9,515 bases of DNA from Paracoccus sp. (in: a-proteobacteria) (GCA_031178645.1 JAPSIP010000043.1:1-9515); one strand, 5' to 3'; shown: positions 1 through 8,097, counted from the first letter of the stretch. Translations and numbers: made by a program. Notes: a model not told the origin generated them from the sequence alone.

Positions 1-755
1 CCCGCCGCGACCTGGCTGGTCCACAGCATCCCCCGAGCGCCTCGGCCCAAGCGCAGCATGGCATGGCCGTTGTCGTCGACCTGCCGCCCCTCGACAAAGG
101 CGGTCAGCTCGGCCGCGACCTCGGTGATGGGCAGGCCCGAGACATAGGCCGCCAGATGCGCCGCATGGGTGCCGATGTCGGCGATCACGCCGCACTCCCC
201 GCCGAGGGCGGGATCCGGGCGCCAGCCCGGCTGCGCCGCACGGCCGGGGCGCGCCAGCCAGTCCGAGACGAACTCGACATGCACCAGCCGGATGCGGCCC
301 AACTGCCCTTCGGCCACCAGCCGCCACGCCTCGCGGATCATCGGATAGCCGGCATAGCTGTAGGTCAGGATCAGCAGCGCCTTGCCGGCCTCGGCGATGC
401 GCGCCAGACCCTCGGCCTCGGGCACGGTCGCGGTCGGGGGCTTGTCAAGGATCACGTGGATGCCCGCTTCCAGGAAGGCGCGGACCACGGGCAGGTGCAG
501 ATAGTTCGGCGTCACGACCGGCACGGCGCGGATGCCGTCGGGCCGCGCCGCCTCGGCCCGCGCCATCTCGCGCCAGTCGTCATAGCTGCGGTCAAGCCCG
601 ATGGCCTCGGCCGATGCCGCCGCGCGCGCAGTGTCCGAGGACAGCGCACCGGCCACCAGCGTGAAGCGGTCGTCGATCCGCGAGGCGCGGCGATGCACGG
701 CGCCGATGAAGGCGCTCTGCCCGCCGCCCACCATGCCCAGGGGGATGCGCTGCAT
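1..755 (-). CDS. Gfo/Idh/MocA-family sugar oxidoreductase, C-terminus cut by window edge
   Basis: This is a partial gene: 251 codons are readable without interruption before the window ends. The protein starts MQRIPLGMVGGG, a Rossmann NAD(P)-binding glycine-rich stretch at about residues 7-15. The family's EKP motif with the catalytic lysine appears as DKP (residues 104-106, VILDKPPTA). The second catalytic motif is DIGTH at 193-197, inside the start of the substrate-binding alpha/beta domain. Family knowledge: these cytoplasmic enzymes oxidise or reduce a sugar hydroxyl or keto group using NAD(P). The start ATG lies one base after the stop of the upstream TIM-barrel gene, so translational coupling is likely; no strong Shine-Dalgarno site is seen. 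It is the last gene visible in the transporter operon. It differs clearly from the other oxidoreductase at 1840-2988 (GTH rather than GPYY, DKP rather than EKP), so the pair are probably not redundant. The substrate is unknown. Confidence 0.88.
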   Translation of the reverse strand, partial: MQRIPLGMVGGGQSAFIGAVHRRASRIDDRFTLVAGALSSDTARAAASAEAIGLDRSYDDWREMARAEAARPDGIRAVPVVTPNYLHLPVVRAFLEAGIHVILDKPPTATVPEAEGLARIAEAGKALLILTYSYAGYPMIREAWRLVAEGQLGRIRLVHVEFVSDWLARPGRAAQPGWRPDPALGGECGVIADIGTHAAHLAAYVSGLPITEVAAELTAFVEGRQVDDNGHAMLRLGRGARGMLWTSQVAA

Positions 756-756
756 C

Positions 757-1826
757 TCAGCCCAGGCCCAGCATGGTGCGCAGCGCGGCGCGGTCCGGCG
801 CCTCGCCCCCGGCGAAATCGTCAAAGGCGGTTTCGGTGGGCTGGAGCAGATGCGCCTCGATGAAGGGCGCGCCCTCGGCCGCGCCCTGGGCGGCGGACTT
901 GACGCAGCATTCCCATTCCAGGACGGCCCAGCCCCGGTAACTCTCCAGCGTCAGGCGCGAAAAGACGCCCGCGAAGTCCACCTGCCCGTCGCCCAGGCTG
1001 CGGAAGCGCCCTGCCCGGTCGGTCCAGCCCGCAAAGCCGGAATAGACGCCCTGCCGCGCCGAGGGCAGGAACTCTGCGTCCTTGACGTGGAAGGCGCGGA
1101 TACGGCTGGCGTAATGGTCGATGAAACCCAGGTAGTCCAACTGCTGCAGCACGGAATGCGACGGATCATAGTTGATCACGGCACGGGCATGGTTGCCGCT
1201 GGCCTCCAGGAACCGCTCGAAGTTGGTACCGTCCATCAGGTCTTCGCCCGATGCAGTTCATAGGCGTAATTGACGCCCTGCTCCTCATGCGCGTCCAGGA
1301 TCGGCTTCCAGCGGCGGGCAAGTTCCGCAAAGGCTTCCTCGACCAGGCCCGCCGGGCGCTGCGGCCAGGGATAAAGATAGGGCCAAGCAAGCGCGCCGGA
1401 AAAGCCCACCTGCACGTCCAGGCCCAGATGGCGAGAAGCGCAAGCGGCCTTGATGACCTGCCCGCCGGCCCATTCTGACTGTTCGTGCGGCTTGCCGCGC
1501 AGGGCCTCGGGCGCGAAGGCGTCGAACTGCGCGGCATAGGCGGGATGGACCGCGACAAGCTGGCCCTGCATATGGGTCGGAAGCTCGGTGATCTCGACGC
1601 CCGCCTCGCGGCAGATGCCCGCGATCTCGTCGCAGTAATCCTTGGACTCGGCGGCGCGGTCCAGGTCGATGAAGCGCCGATCGACGGGCAGCTGGATGCC
1701 GCGACAGCCAAGGTCTGCCGCCCATCTCGCGATGTTGGGCAGGCTGTCGAAGGGTGCAGCATCGCCCGCGAATTGCGCCAGAAAGATCGCGGTGCCCTTG
1801 ATGTTCCGCTGCGTGTCGATTGCCAC
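757..1826 (-). pseudogene. TIM-barrel sugar phosphate isomerase/epimerase-like protein, frameshifted
   Basis: This belongs to the xylose-isomerase-like TIM-barrel superfamily (sugar phosphate isomerase/epimerase group), whose members bind a divalent metal and act on sugars or keto-sugars in the cytoplasm. The GTG start at 1826 (MAIDTQRN) is preceded by AAAGGAG at 5-nt spacing. The frame runs 196 codons, then stops at 1238-1236 after YELHRAKT. The rest of the barrel continues at once in another frame (MDGTNFERFLEA...). Restoring one C near 1248-1250 gives YELHPGEDLMDGTNFERF, the expected family motif, and a 356-residue protein. Likely metal or active-site positions are the Glu in YELHPGED, the Asp and His in NYDPSH, the His in AFHVKDAEF and the Glu in LEWEC. 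The gene sits 13 nt after one oxidoreductase and 1 nt before another. As sequenced it is split into two halves; sequencing error or recent decay cannot be told apart here. Confidence 0.85.
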
Positions 1827-1839
1827 AACGGCTCCTTTC

Positions 1840-2988
1840 TCAGGCCGGGACGCTCTGGGACGCCAGAAGGCTGGCGGCCGCTGCGGGGTCCAGGGCCTCG
1901 GGACGGGCGCAGGTGGTGGTCATGGGCACGAAGCGGCCCTCCTCGCCCGATTGCAGGATCGCGGTCATCACTTCGACCACATGCAGCGCCAATTCGTCAT
2001 TGCAGCGGTGCGGGCGGCCTTCGGCGATGGCAAGCGCCATGTCCGCAAGGCCCGATGTGCGATAGTCTGCGACGCTTTTGCCGTTGTTCGTCTCGCGGTT
2101 CGGCGGCCCCAGCGGGTGGTCCCAGGCGGGCAGCGCGGCGGGATCGGCGCGGCGCGTCATGCGGATCTCTCCGTCGAAGAAGTTCGGGTCGGGGATGTGC
2201 AGCGTGCCCTCGGTTCCGTAAAGCGCCATCGGCTGCAGGTCATGCTGGTGGACGTCCCAGCTGGACTGGAAGCTGATGACGGCGCCGCCTTGGAACTCCA
2301 ACAGGGCGTGGATCGTGGTGGGCGTCTCGACCGGGATCCGCTCGCCCTTGCGCGCGGCCGAGCCGATGGTCCGCGTCGGGCTGGGGGTCGAGGCGAGCGC
2401 CGCGACCCGCGCCACCGGCCCCAGAAGCTGTACGAGGTTCGAGATGTAGTAGGGCCCAAGGTCCAGAACCGGCCCGCCGCCCTTCAGGAAGAAGAAATCC
2501 GGGTTCGGGTGCCAGCCTTCCATGCCGCTGGACATGACCGCGCAGTTGCCCGAGGTGACGCGGCCGATCGCGCCGCTGTCCACGATGTGCCGGGCAAGCT
2601 GGTGGCTGGTGCCCAGGAAGGTATCGGGCGCCGATCCGATCCGCAGCCCGCGTTCCGCCGCGATGCGGGCCAGTTCGCGCCCTTCCTCCAGCGTCAGAAC
2701 ATAGGGCTTTTCGGAATAGACGTGCTTGCCCGCCTGGAGCGCGCGCTTCGAGATGTCAAAATGCGCGGCAGGGATGGTCAGGTTCACGATCAGGTCGATG
2801 TCAGGGCTTGCCAGCAGCGCGTCCACGCTGCGCGCCTCGATGCCGTACTCAGTCGCTCGCGCCTCGGCCGCGGCATGGTTCATGTCAGCCACGGCGACAA
2901 AGCGGATGCCCGCGAAATGCGGCGCGCGGCCCAGATACGAGGCCGAGATGTTGCCGGCCCCGATCAGGCCCAGTCTAAGATCACTCAT
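1840..2988 (-). CDS. Gfo/Idh/MocA-family sugar dehydrogenase/reductase
   Basis: This intact 382-residue oxidoreductase has the family's usual length. The N-terminal Rossmann fold begins LRLGLIGAGNIS (GxGxxG-type), with an acidic residue ending strand 2 (VAVADMN). The EKP motif (VYSEKPYVLT, about residue 98) carries the expected catalytic lysine. The C-terminal domain has GGGPVLDLGPYYISNL, where Tyr-Tyr stands in place of the common His; this occurs in subgroups related to glucose-fructose oxidoreductase. I chose the ATG at 2988 (MSDLRLGL) because AAAGG lies 9 nt upstream. A start nine codons earlier would overlap the preceding gene. The gene lies 5 nt after one TIM-barrel gene and 13 nt before another. 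It probably oxidises an imported sugar or reduces a pathway keto-intermediate with NAD(P). It is one of only two complete genes in the window with no frame problem. Family is certain; substrate is unknown. Confidence 0.92.
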   Translation of the reverse strand: MSDLRLGLIGAGNISASYLGRAPHFAGIRFVAVADMNHAAAEARATEYGIEARSVDALLASPDIDLIVNLTIPAAHFDISKRALQAGKHVYSEKPYVLTLEEGRELARIAAERGLRIGSAPDTFLGTSHQLARHIVDSGAIGRVTSGNCAVMSSGMEGWHPNPDFFFLKGGGPVLDLGPYYISNLVQLLGPVARVAALASTPSPTRTIGSAARKGERIPVETPTTIHALLEFQGGAVISFQSSWDVHQHDLQPMALYGTEGTLHIPDPNFFDGEIRMTRRADPAALPAWDHPLGPPNRETNNGKSVADYRTSGLADMALAIAEGRPHRCNDELALHVVEVMTAILQSGEEGRFVPMTTTCARPEALDPAAAASLLASQSVPA

Positions 2989-2993
2989 GGTGT

Positions 2994-3746
2994 TCAGCCT
3001 TTCAGGGTCTGCCAAGCCTCCGCAGCCTGGGTCGCGAAACGGTCGAAATCGGCGGGCTTTTCATGTTCGGCCACCAGAACCTCGACGCGGGCGTGGGTCC
3101 GCAGGGCCGCAAGGATTGTGGGCCAGTCCATCGTGCCGGTGCCGGGGTCGGCCCAGCCGTCCTCGTCCACCTTCTCGCCTTCCGGTGCGATGTCCTTGAA
3201 ATGCGCCGCAGTAATGCGCGGCCCGTATTTGGCGATCCAGTCCAGCGGGTCGCCGCCGCCGCGCATGATCCAGGCAATGTCGGCTTCCCAGTCGATCATC
3301 GGCGCCTCTTCCAGGATGATCTGCATGGGCGTCCGGCCGTCGGGCAGGGCGTGGAACTCGAAGTCGTGGTTGTGCCAGCCGAAGGTCAGGCCGCGTCGGG
3401 CCATCGCCCCATGCGCGGCGGCAAGGCGGGCGGCAAATGCCTGCCATCCGGCGGCATCCGTGGGCCGCTGGCCCGGGCCGCTGTGGGGGGCGAAGATCAT
3501 CGTGGCGCCGACCTGGCCCGCGATCCGGGCCACCCGGTCGGGGTTTTCCTCGACAAGATCCAGCGAGACGTGCAGCGACGGCATGGTCATGCCTGCGGCC
3601 GGCAGGGCCTCGGCGATGGCGGGCAGGTCGTCGAAGACGCCGCCGAAACCCTCGGCCGCGTCATAGCCGAGCACGCCAAGACGGCGGATCACATCGGCAT
3701 AAGGCGTGGCGAAGCGGGCCGAATAGAGTTGCAGGGACAGTTTCAT
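2994..3746 (-). CDS. TIM-barrel sugar phosphate isomerase/epimerase-like protein
   Basis: This intact protein of 250 residues (MKLSLQLYSARF...) has the short form of the xylose-isomerase-like TIM barrel. Candidate metal ligands fall at the ends of barrel strands: His/Asp in GWHNHDFEF, Asp in IDWEADIAW, His/Asp in AAHFKDIAP, and Glu near the C-terminus in VLVAEHEKP. Family members isomerise or epimerise sugars, and some act as lyases or hydratases on 3-keto sugars. Two ATGs are adjacent (3749 and 3746). I prefer the second because GGAG then sits 6 nt upstream, against 3 nt for the first. The gene lies 21 nt downstream of the ATPase stop and 5 nt upstream of the oxidoreductase ATG, so it links the transporter and catabolic halves of the operon. 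It is not a close copy of the TIM-barrel gene at 757-1826, which is about 100 residues longer. Role in the pathway is inferred from context. Confidence 0.9.
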   Translation of the reverse strand: MKLSLQLYSARFATPYADVIRRLGVLGYDAAEGFGGVFDDLPAIAEALPAAGMTMPSLHVSLDLVEENPDRVARIAGQVGATMIFAPHSGPGQRPTDAAGWQAFAARLAAAHGAMARRGLTFGWHNHDFEFHALPDGRTPMQIILEEAPMIDWEADIAWIMRGGGDPLDWIAKYGPRITAAHFKDIAPEGEKVDEDGWADPGTGTMDWPTILAALRTHARVEVLVAEHEKPADFDRFATQAAEAWQTLKG

Positions 3747-3767
3747 CATCTTCTCCGTGGCAAAGTC

Positions 3768-4872
3768 TCAGATCCGCGTCTCGGTGGCGGCGTCGAACAG
3801 CGACAGGCTGGCGGGGTCGAAGCCGATGGACAAGCACCTGGCCCGCGCGCACGCGGTCCTCGCCGTCCAGACGGACGCGGAAGGGGGTATCTCCAAGCCG
3901 CGTCCAGACAGGGGTGTCGGCGCCCATCGGCTCGACCACCTCGACCCGGGCCTCGGCGCGGATGGGCAGGGCGGCCGCCGCATCGCCGGTGCGGACATGT
4001 TCGGGGCGGATGCCCAGCACGGCCCGCAGGCGACCGGTGAAGTCATAGCCGGTGACATCGGCCTCCAGCGGGCCGTGGAAGATGTTGCCGTCCAGCCGGC
4101 CTGGCAACAGGTTCATGGGCGGCGACCCGATGAAGCCCGCCACATACAGGTTCGCGCGCCGGCGATAGATGTCGTCTGCCGTGGCAAGCTGCTGGATCTT
4201 GCCGCCGCGCATGATCGCGATGCGGTCGGCCAGGGTCATCGCCTCGATATGGTCATGGGTGACATAGATCATGGTATTGCCCAGGTTCTGGTGCAGCCGC
4301 TTCAGTTCCACGCGCAACTCGGCCCGCAGCTTGGCATTCAGGTTAGACAAGGGCTCGTCGAACAGGGACACGTCCACGTCGCGCACAAGCGTCCGGTCAA
4401 TGGCCACCCGCTGGCGCTGACCGCCCGACAGGGCGGCGGGCTTGCGCTTCAGCAGCGGTTCAAGTTGCAGCGCCGATGCGGCGCGGGCGATGCGGGGGGC
4501 GATCTCGTCGCGGGGCACGCGGGCGTTCTTCAGGCCGAAAGACATGTTCCCCTCGACCGTCATCTGCGGATAAAGCGCATAGGACTGGAACACCATGCCG
4601 ATGCCGCGTTCCGACGGCTCGGCCCAAGTGACGTTCTGCCCCGAGATGAAGATCTGCCCCTTGGTGGCGGGCTGAAGCCCCGCGATGCAGTTCAGCAGCG
4701 TTGACTTGCCGCAGCCCGAGTCGCCCAGCAGCACCAGGAACTCGCCCTCGTTCACGTCCAGCTTCAGGTCGCCCAGAACCTCGACCACGCCGTAAGCCAG
4801 CGTCGGGTCGCGGATCGAGACGGAGATGCCGTCCAGTTCGGATCGGGGTTCGGCGCGGAGTGCTTGTGCCAT
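3768..4872 (-). CDS. Sugar ABC transporter ATP-binding protein (MalK/UgpC type), C-terminal frameshift
   Basis: This is the ATPase that powers uptake through the two permeases upstream; it acts on the inner face of the membrane. In order: Walker A GDSGCGKST (50-58), Q-loop FQSYALYPQ (Gln96), signature LSGGQ (148-152), Walker B SLFDEP (169-174), H-loop THDH (His206), then a MalK-type regulatory domain with GIRPEHV. The ATG at 4872 follows the permease stop by 2 nt and has AAAGG 7 nt upstream. After RVRAGQVL the frame breaks. One extra A (plus strand) in the AA at 3832-3833 moves reading out of the natural ending SIGFDPASLSLFDAATETRI, which stops at 3768. With it removed the protein is 367 residues, normal for the family. 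As sequenced, translation would run on to 3661 inside the next gene. Odd residues: the D-loop reads SNLN rather than SNLD, and ADDIYRRRANL has Arg where Pro is usual. Confidence 0.9.
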
Positions 4873-4874
4873 GG

Positions 4875-5824
4875 TCAGCCTTTCACGGCGCCTGCGGCGA
4901 TGCCGCGGACGAAGAGTTTGCCAGAGAGAAAGTAGATCGTCAGCGGAACAAGGCCGGTCAGCAGGGTCGCGGCCATGTTGACGTTGTATTCGCGCACGCC
5001 CTGGACCGAGTTGACGATGTTGTTCAGCTGCACCGTCATCGGATGGCTTTCGGGCCGGGTATAGATCACGCCGAACAGGAAGTCGTTCCAGATCCCCGTG
5101 ACCTGCAGGATCACCGCCACGGTGAGGATCGGCAGCGACATCGGCACCAGCACGCGCAGGAAGATGCCCCAGAAGCCCCCGCCGTCCACGCGCGCGGCCT
5201 TGAACAGTTCCGGCGGAAGCGAGCTGAAGCAGTTGCGGAACAGCAGCGTGATGATCGGCATCCCGAAGACCACGTGGACCAGAACCAGCCCCCAGACCGA
5301 GCCCATCAGCCTGATTTCCCGCAGGATGATGACGATCGGACAGATCATCACCTGATAGGGGATGAAGGCGCCGAAGATCAGGATGGTGAAGAACACCTCG
5401 GACCCCTTGAAACGCCAGTTGACTAGGGCATATCCGTTCACCGCCGCCACGGCGATGGACAGGATCGTGGCCGGCACGACGATCGCGACCGAGTTCCAGA
5501 AGCCGCGCGATAGCCCGCCGCAGTTCAGCCCGGTGCAGGCGGAGGACCAGGCCTTGACCCAGGGCTCGAAGGTGATTTCGACCGCCGGGGCAAAGATGTT
5601 GCCTATGCGGATTTCCGGCATCCCCTTCAGCGAGGTCATGACCATCACCCACAGCGGCAGCAGGTAATAGGCCGAGAAGACCAGAAGCCCGCCATAGATC
5701 ATGATGCGCTTGCCCGACAGGCGGCGCGCGGGGGCAAGGCTAGCCGGTCCGTCCAACAGCGGCCGCGCGGAGCGGTGCTGCGGTGTGCGCCCGGAACGAC
5801 AGCGGAGTAAGCGGCGTCCGACAT
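4875..5824 (-). CDS. Sugar ABC transporter permease 2 (MalG/GtsC-like)
   Basis: This is the second inner-membrane permease of a CUT1 sugar importer. Recognisable parts are KRIMIYGGLLVFSAYYLLPL (first membrane helix), a periplasmic stretch with CTGLNCGGLSRGFWNS, the EAA coupling loop LFKAARVDGGGFWGI that contacts the ATPase, and the ending GKLFVRGIAAGAVKG typical of glucose/mannose-type permeases. As sequenced there is no stop between this gene and permease 1, so they form one 609-codon frame from 6704. A separate start is likely at 5824-5822 (MSDAAYSAVVPG), with GGAAGG about 7 nt upstream, but it lies in a different frame from the conserved body. Adding one base in the stretch 5745-5815 joins them into a 316-residue protein, the usual size. 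The stop is 2 nt before the ATPase ATG. Confidence 0.85.
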
Positions 5825-6704
5825 GGCGCTTCCTTCCAAGCCGGAACAGCGCAAAGGGGATGATGATCGCCAGCACCGCGGCCAGCATCATGGTCGAGGC
5901 CGCGAAGCCCTGCCCCAGGTTCTGGTTGCCGAACATGTAGTCATAGACGTATTTCGCGGGCACTTCGGACGCGATGCCCGGCCCCCTGCGGGTCAGCGCG
6001 ACCACAAGGTCGTAGAGCTTGATGATCCTGGCCGAGATCAGGACGATGCAGGTCGCGAAGACGGGCTTCATCATCTGCAGGACGATGAACAGATAGGTCT
6101 TCCAGGCGGGGATTCCGTCCACTCGCCTGGCCTTCCAGACATCCTCGTCGATGCCGCGCAGGCCCGCCAGCACGATGACCTTGGTCAGCCCCGCGCCCTG
6201 CCAGATACCCGCCGCCAGAAGCGCCAGGATGACCAGGCTGGGGTCGTTCAGCGGATCGAAGCTGAAGCCCGAAAAGCCCGCGCTGCGGACGATGTGCTGA
6301 AGCCCGAAATCCGGGTTCAGGATCCACTGGCAAACGACGCCCGTCACGATGAAGCTAAGGGCATAGGGGAACAGGATGATGGTGCGGAAGCCGTCCTCGA
6401 AGCGGATCTTCTGGTCCAGCAGAACGGCCAGCAGAAAGCCGATGACCAGCGTCAGGGCGCAGACTCCATACATCGCCAGGTTCTCGATGGACACCAGCCA
6501 GCGGGGCGTGGACCACAGTCGCTCGTATTGCGCCAGGCCCACGAAATCCAGCCGGGGCGGCAGGCGCGAATTGGTGAAGGAGTGGACCACCGTCCAGAGC
6601 GAGCAGCCGATGAAGACGACAAGGGCGGTCAGGATCATCGGGGTCGCGGCAAACTTGGCCTGCCAGTTCAAAAACCGGCGCAAGGGCGGGCCGGATCGGG
6701 CCAT
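5740..6704 (-). CDS. Sugar ABC transporter permease 1 (MalF/GtsB-like)
   Basis: This is the first membrane permease of the importer, starting MARSGPPLRRFLNWQAKF at 6704 with AAGG 8 nt upstream. About six hydrophobic segments are visible: ILTALVVFIGCSLWTVV, ALTLVIGFLLAVLL, TIILFPYALSFIVTGVV, VILALLAAGIW, ATCIVLISARII and MLAAVLAIIIPFALF. The EAA coupling loop is DEDVWKARRVDGIPAWKTY, with Arg where the second Ala is usual. The conserved protein ends near FALFRLGRKRH (about 5825). Beyond that the frame runs straight into permease 2. If one base is missing in the junction, reading would end at a TAG at 5742-5740, giving about 321 residues that overlap the start of permease 2. The exact C-terminus is therefore uncertain. 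The gene follows the binding protein after a 54-nt gap that contains a strong hairpin. Confidence 0.83.
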
Positions 6705-6729
6705 GCGGGTGCCTTCGGTCAGGGGAAAG

Positions 6730-6751
6730 GCCCGGCCCGCGGGGGCCGGGC
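6730..6751 (-). promoter_or_regulatory. Intercistronic GC hairpin between binding protein and permease genes
   Basis: A perfect inverted repeat, GCCCGGCCC and GGGCCGGGC around a 4-nt loop (9-bp stem), lies 8 nt after the binding-protein stop and upstream of the permease ATG. On the minus-strand RNA it is followed by CUUUCCCC, so it lacks a real U-tract. Such stem-loops after the first gene of binding-protein transport operons often stabilise the 5' message or cause partial termination, so that the binding protein is made in excess. The structure is seen; the role is inferred. Confidence 0.6.
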
Positions 6752-6758
6752 GCGGGCA

Positions 6759-7992
6759 TCACATATCGGACTGGACGATCTGGACAAAGCGCGCGTGCGC
6801 GTCCTCGGGGCTCAGATCCGATCCGAAGAACTCGGCCGTCAGATCCTCGACCTGGCCGCGCGAACCCGAGGACATCACCAGATCGATGGTCCGGATCGTG
6901 TTGCCGGCCTTCAGGGTTGCCAGGCCAGCCTGGGTGCATTCGTGGACCGAGGCCAGGTCGATGTCGCCGCGCACGGGCAGCGATCCTTCGGCGGCGTTGA
7001 AGACCACCTGCGCTTCCGCGGACAGGATCACCTGGGCCACGGCGCGCTGCGCCTCGGTCACGGACTCGTCGTCGTTCACCGGGAAATAGATCGCGTCTCC
7101 GCCCGTGGCGACGACGGGCTCGCACCCCAAGCCGATATGGCAGCCGTAATCCATGCCCGCCGTCTTGCCCGCCGGGGCGAACTCGCCCTGCATCCAGTCG
7201 CCCATCACCTGCGCCGCAGCCGCGCCCTCGATGATGCGGTTGGTGGCCATGTTCCAGCCGCTGAGATTGCCGCCCCAGGCCAGGTCGCGGGCAATGGCGT
7301 ATTCGGCGAAGATGTTCTTCAGCGTGTCGCTGTTCAGGGCTTCCTCGTCACGCGCTTCGAAGACCTGGTTGTAGAACTCGGCCCCGCCGATCCCTGAGAT
7401 CATCCCATACAGCAGCAGCGCCGTCTGCCAGCCCTGCATCCCAGCGCCAGCGGCAGGATGCCCGCTTCGCGCAGCGCGGGGGTGGCCTTCAGTTCCTCCC
7501 AGGTGGTCGCCGGCTCCACGCCCGCCTTCTCAAAGGCCAACAGCGAGGTCCACATCCATTGCGGCGAATGGATGTTCAGCGGCGCGCAGTAAACGCGGCC
7601 CTCGAAGGTGCAGGCATCCAGCAGCGACACGGGGTTAATGGTGTTGCGCCAGCCGTTCGCCTCGGCCACCTCGGTCAGATCCTGCATCAGCCCGGCCTCC
7701 ACTAGTTTCTGCGCCTGCAAGCCATAGTTGAATTGCGTGGCCCCATCGGATCGCCGCCGATGATGCGCGACGCCATGATCGGCCGCGCCGTGGAACCCGA
7801 ACCGCCGATGGCGCCGTCCATCCAGCTATGCTCGGTATGTTCCTCGAAGATGCGGGCCAGTTCCTGCACGGCCGCGGCCTCGCTACCCGAGGTCCACCAG
7901 TGGGTCACTTCCAGGTGGGCCGCCATCGCTCCGGCAGGCAAAATTGTCAGGGCAGCGCCCGCCAGCAGGCGGCGCATCGAAATCTTCTGCAT
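6759..7992 (-). pseudogene. Periplasmic sugar-binding protein of ABC transporter (GtsA-like), two frameshifts
   Basis: This is the solute-binding protein that captures the sugar in the periplasm and delivers it to the permeases. It begins MQKISMRRLLAGAALTILPA and has a clear Sec signal peptide with likely cleavage after AMA (residue 24). I prefer the ATG at 7992 because GGGAGG lies 6 nt upstream; an ATG at 7998 would abut it. Family marks are HLEVTHWWTSGSEAAAV, then GRVYCAPLNIHSPQWMW, NRIIEGAAAAQVMGDWMQGEF and NAAEGSLPVRGDID, all resembling glucose/mannose-binding proteins. Homology moves between three frames. The first break is at the CCCC of 7741-7744 (after GGDPMG, about residue 84) and the second at the CCC of 7440-7442 (after LPLALG). 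Adding one base at each site gives an uninterrupted protein of about 411 residues. As sequenced the gene would give only a truncated product. Confidence 0.87.
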
Positions 7993-8060
7993 TGTCATCC
8001 TCCCGTTGTTCCGACGCGGGTATCGCGCGGGCAGCGATCGGCTCGACCTCTCCCAAGTCG

Positions 8061-8076
8061 ATGTAAACGATTGCTA
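8061..8076 (+). promoter_or_regulatory. Possible LacI-family operator (imperfect dyad)
   Basis: ATGTAAACGATTGCTA carries AAACGATT around a central CG, the pattern common to LacI/GalR operators. It shares the left half ATGTAA-N4-TT with the more perfect dyad at 8140-8155. It lies about 70 nt upstream of the binding-protein start, where a repressor could block the operon promoter. Symmetry is incomplete on the right side, so this is tentative. Confidence 0.4.
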
Positions 8077-8097
8077 TACGAATCCATCTCATCACCA

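Noticed and set aside
63..863. 266-codon open frame on the plus strand
   Set aside because: It mirrors the partial oxidoreductase, whose minus-strand translation has clear Rossmann, DKP and GTH motifs.
2989..3015. Earlier start for the oxidoreductase (MADPERLNT...)
   Set aside because: It would overlap the end of the preceding TIM-barrel gene. The ATG at 2988 has a good AAAGG site and begins right at the Rossmann fold.
1642..3666. 674-codon open frame on the plus strand
   Set aside because: It lies antisense to three well-supported genes. Its translation is low-complexity, rich in Arg/Gly/Ala, with no recognisable domain, as expected from GC-rich third positions.
5823..7397. 524-codon open frame on the plus strand
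   Set aside because: It is antisense to permease 1 and the binding protein. The peptide is rich in His, Asp, Gln and Arg and has no family features.
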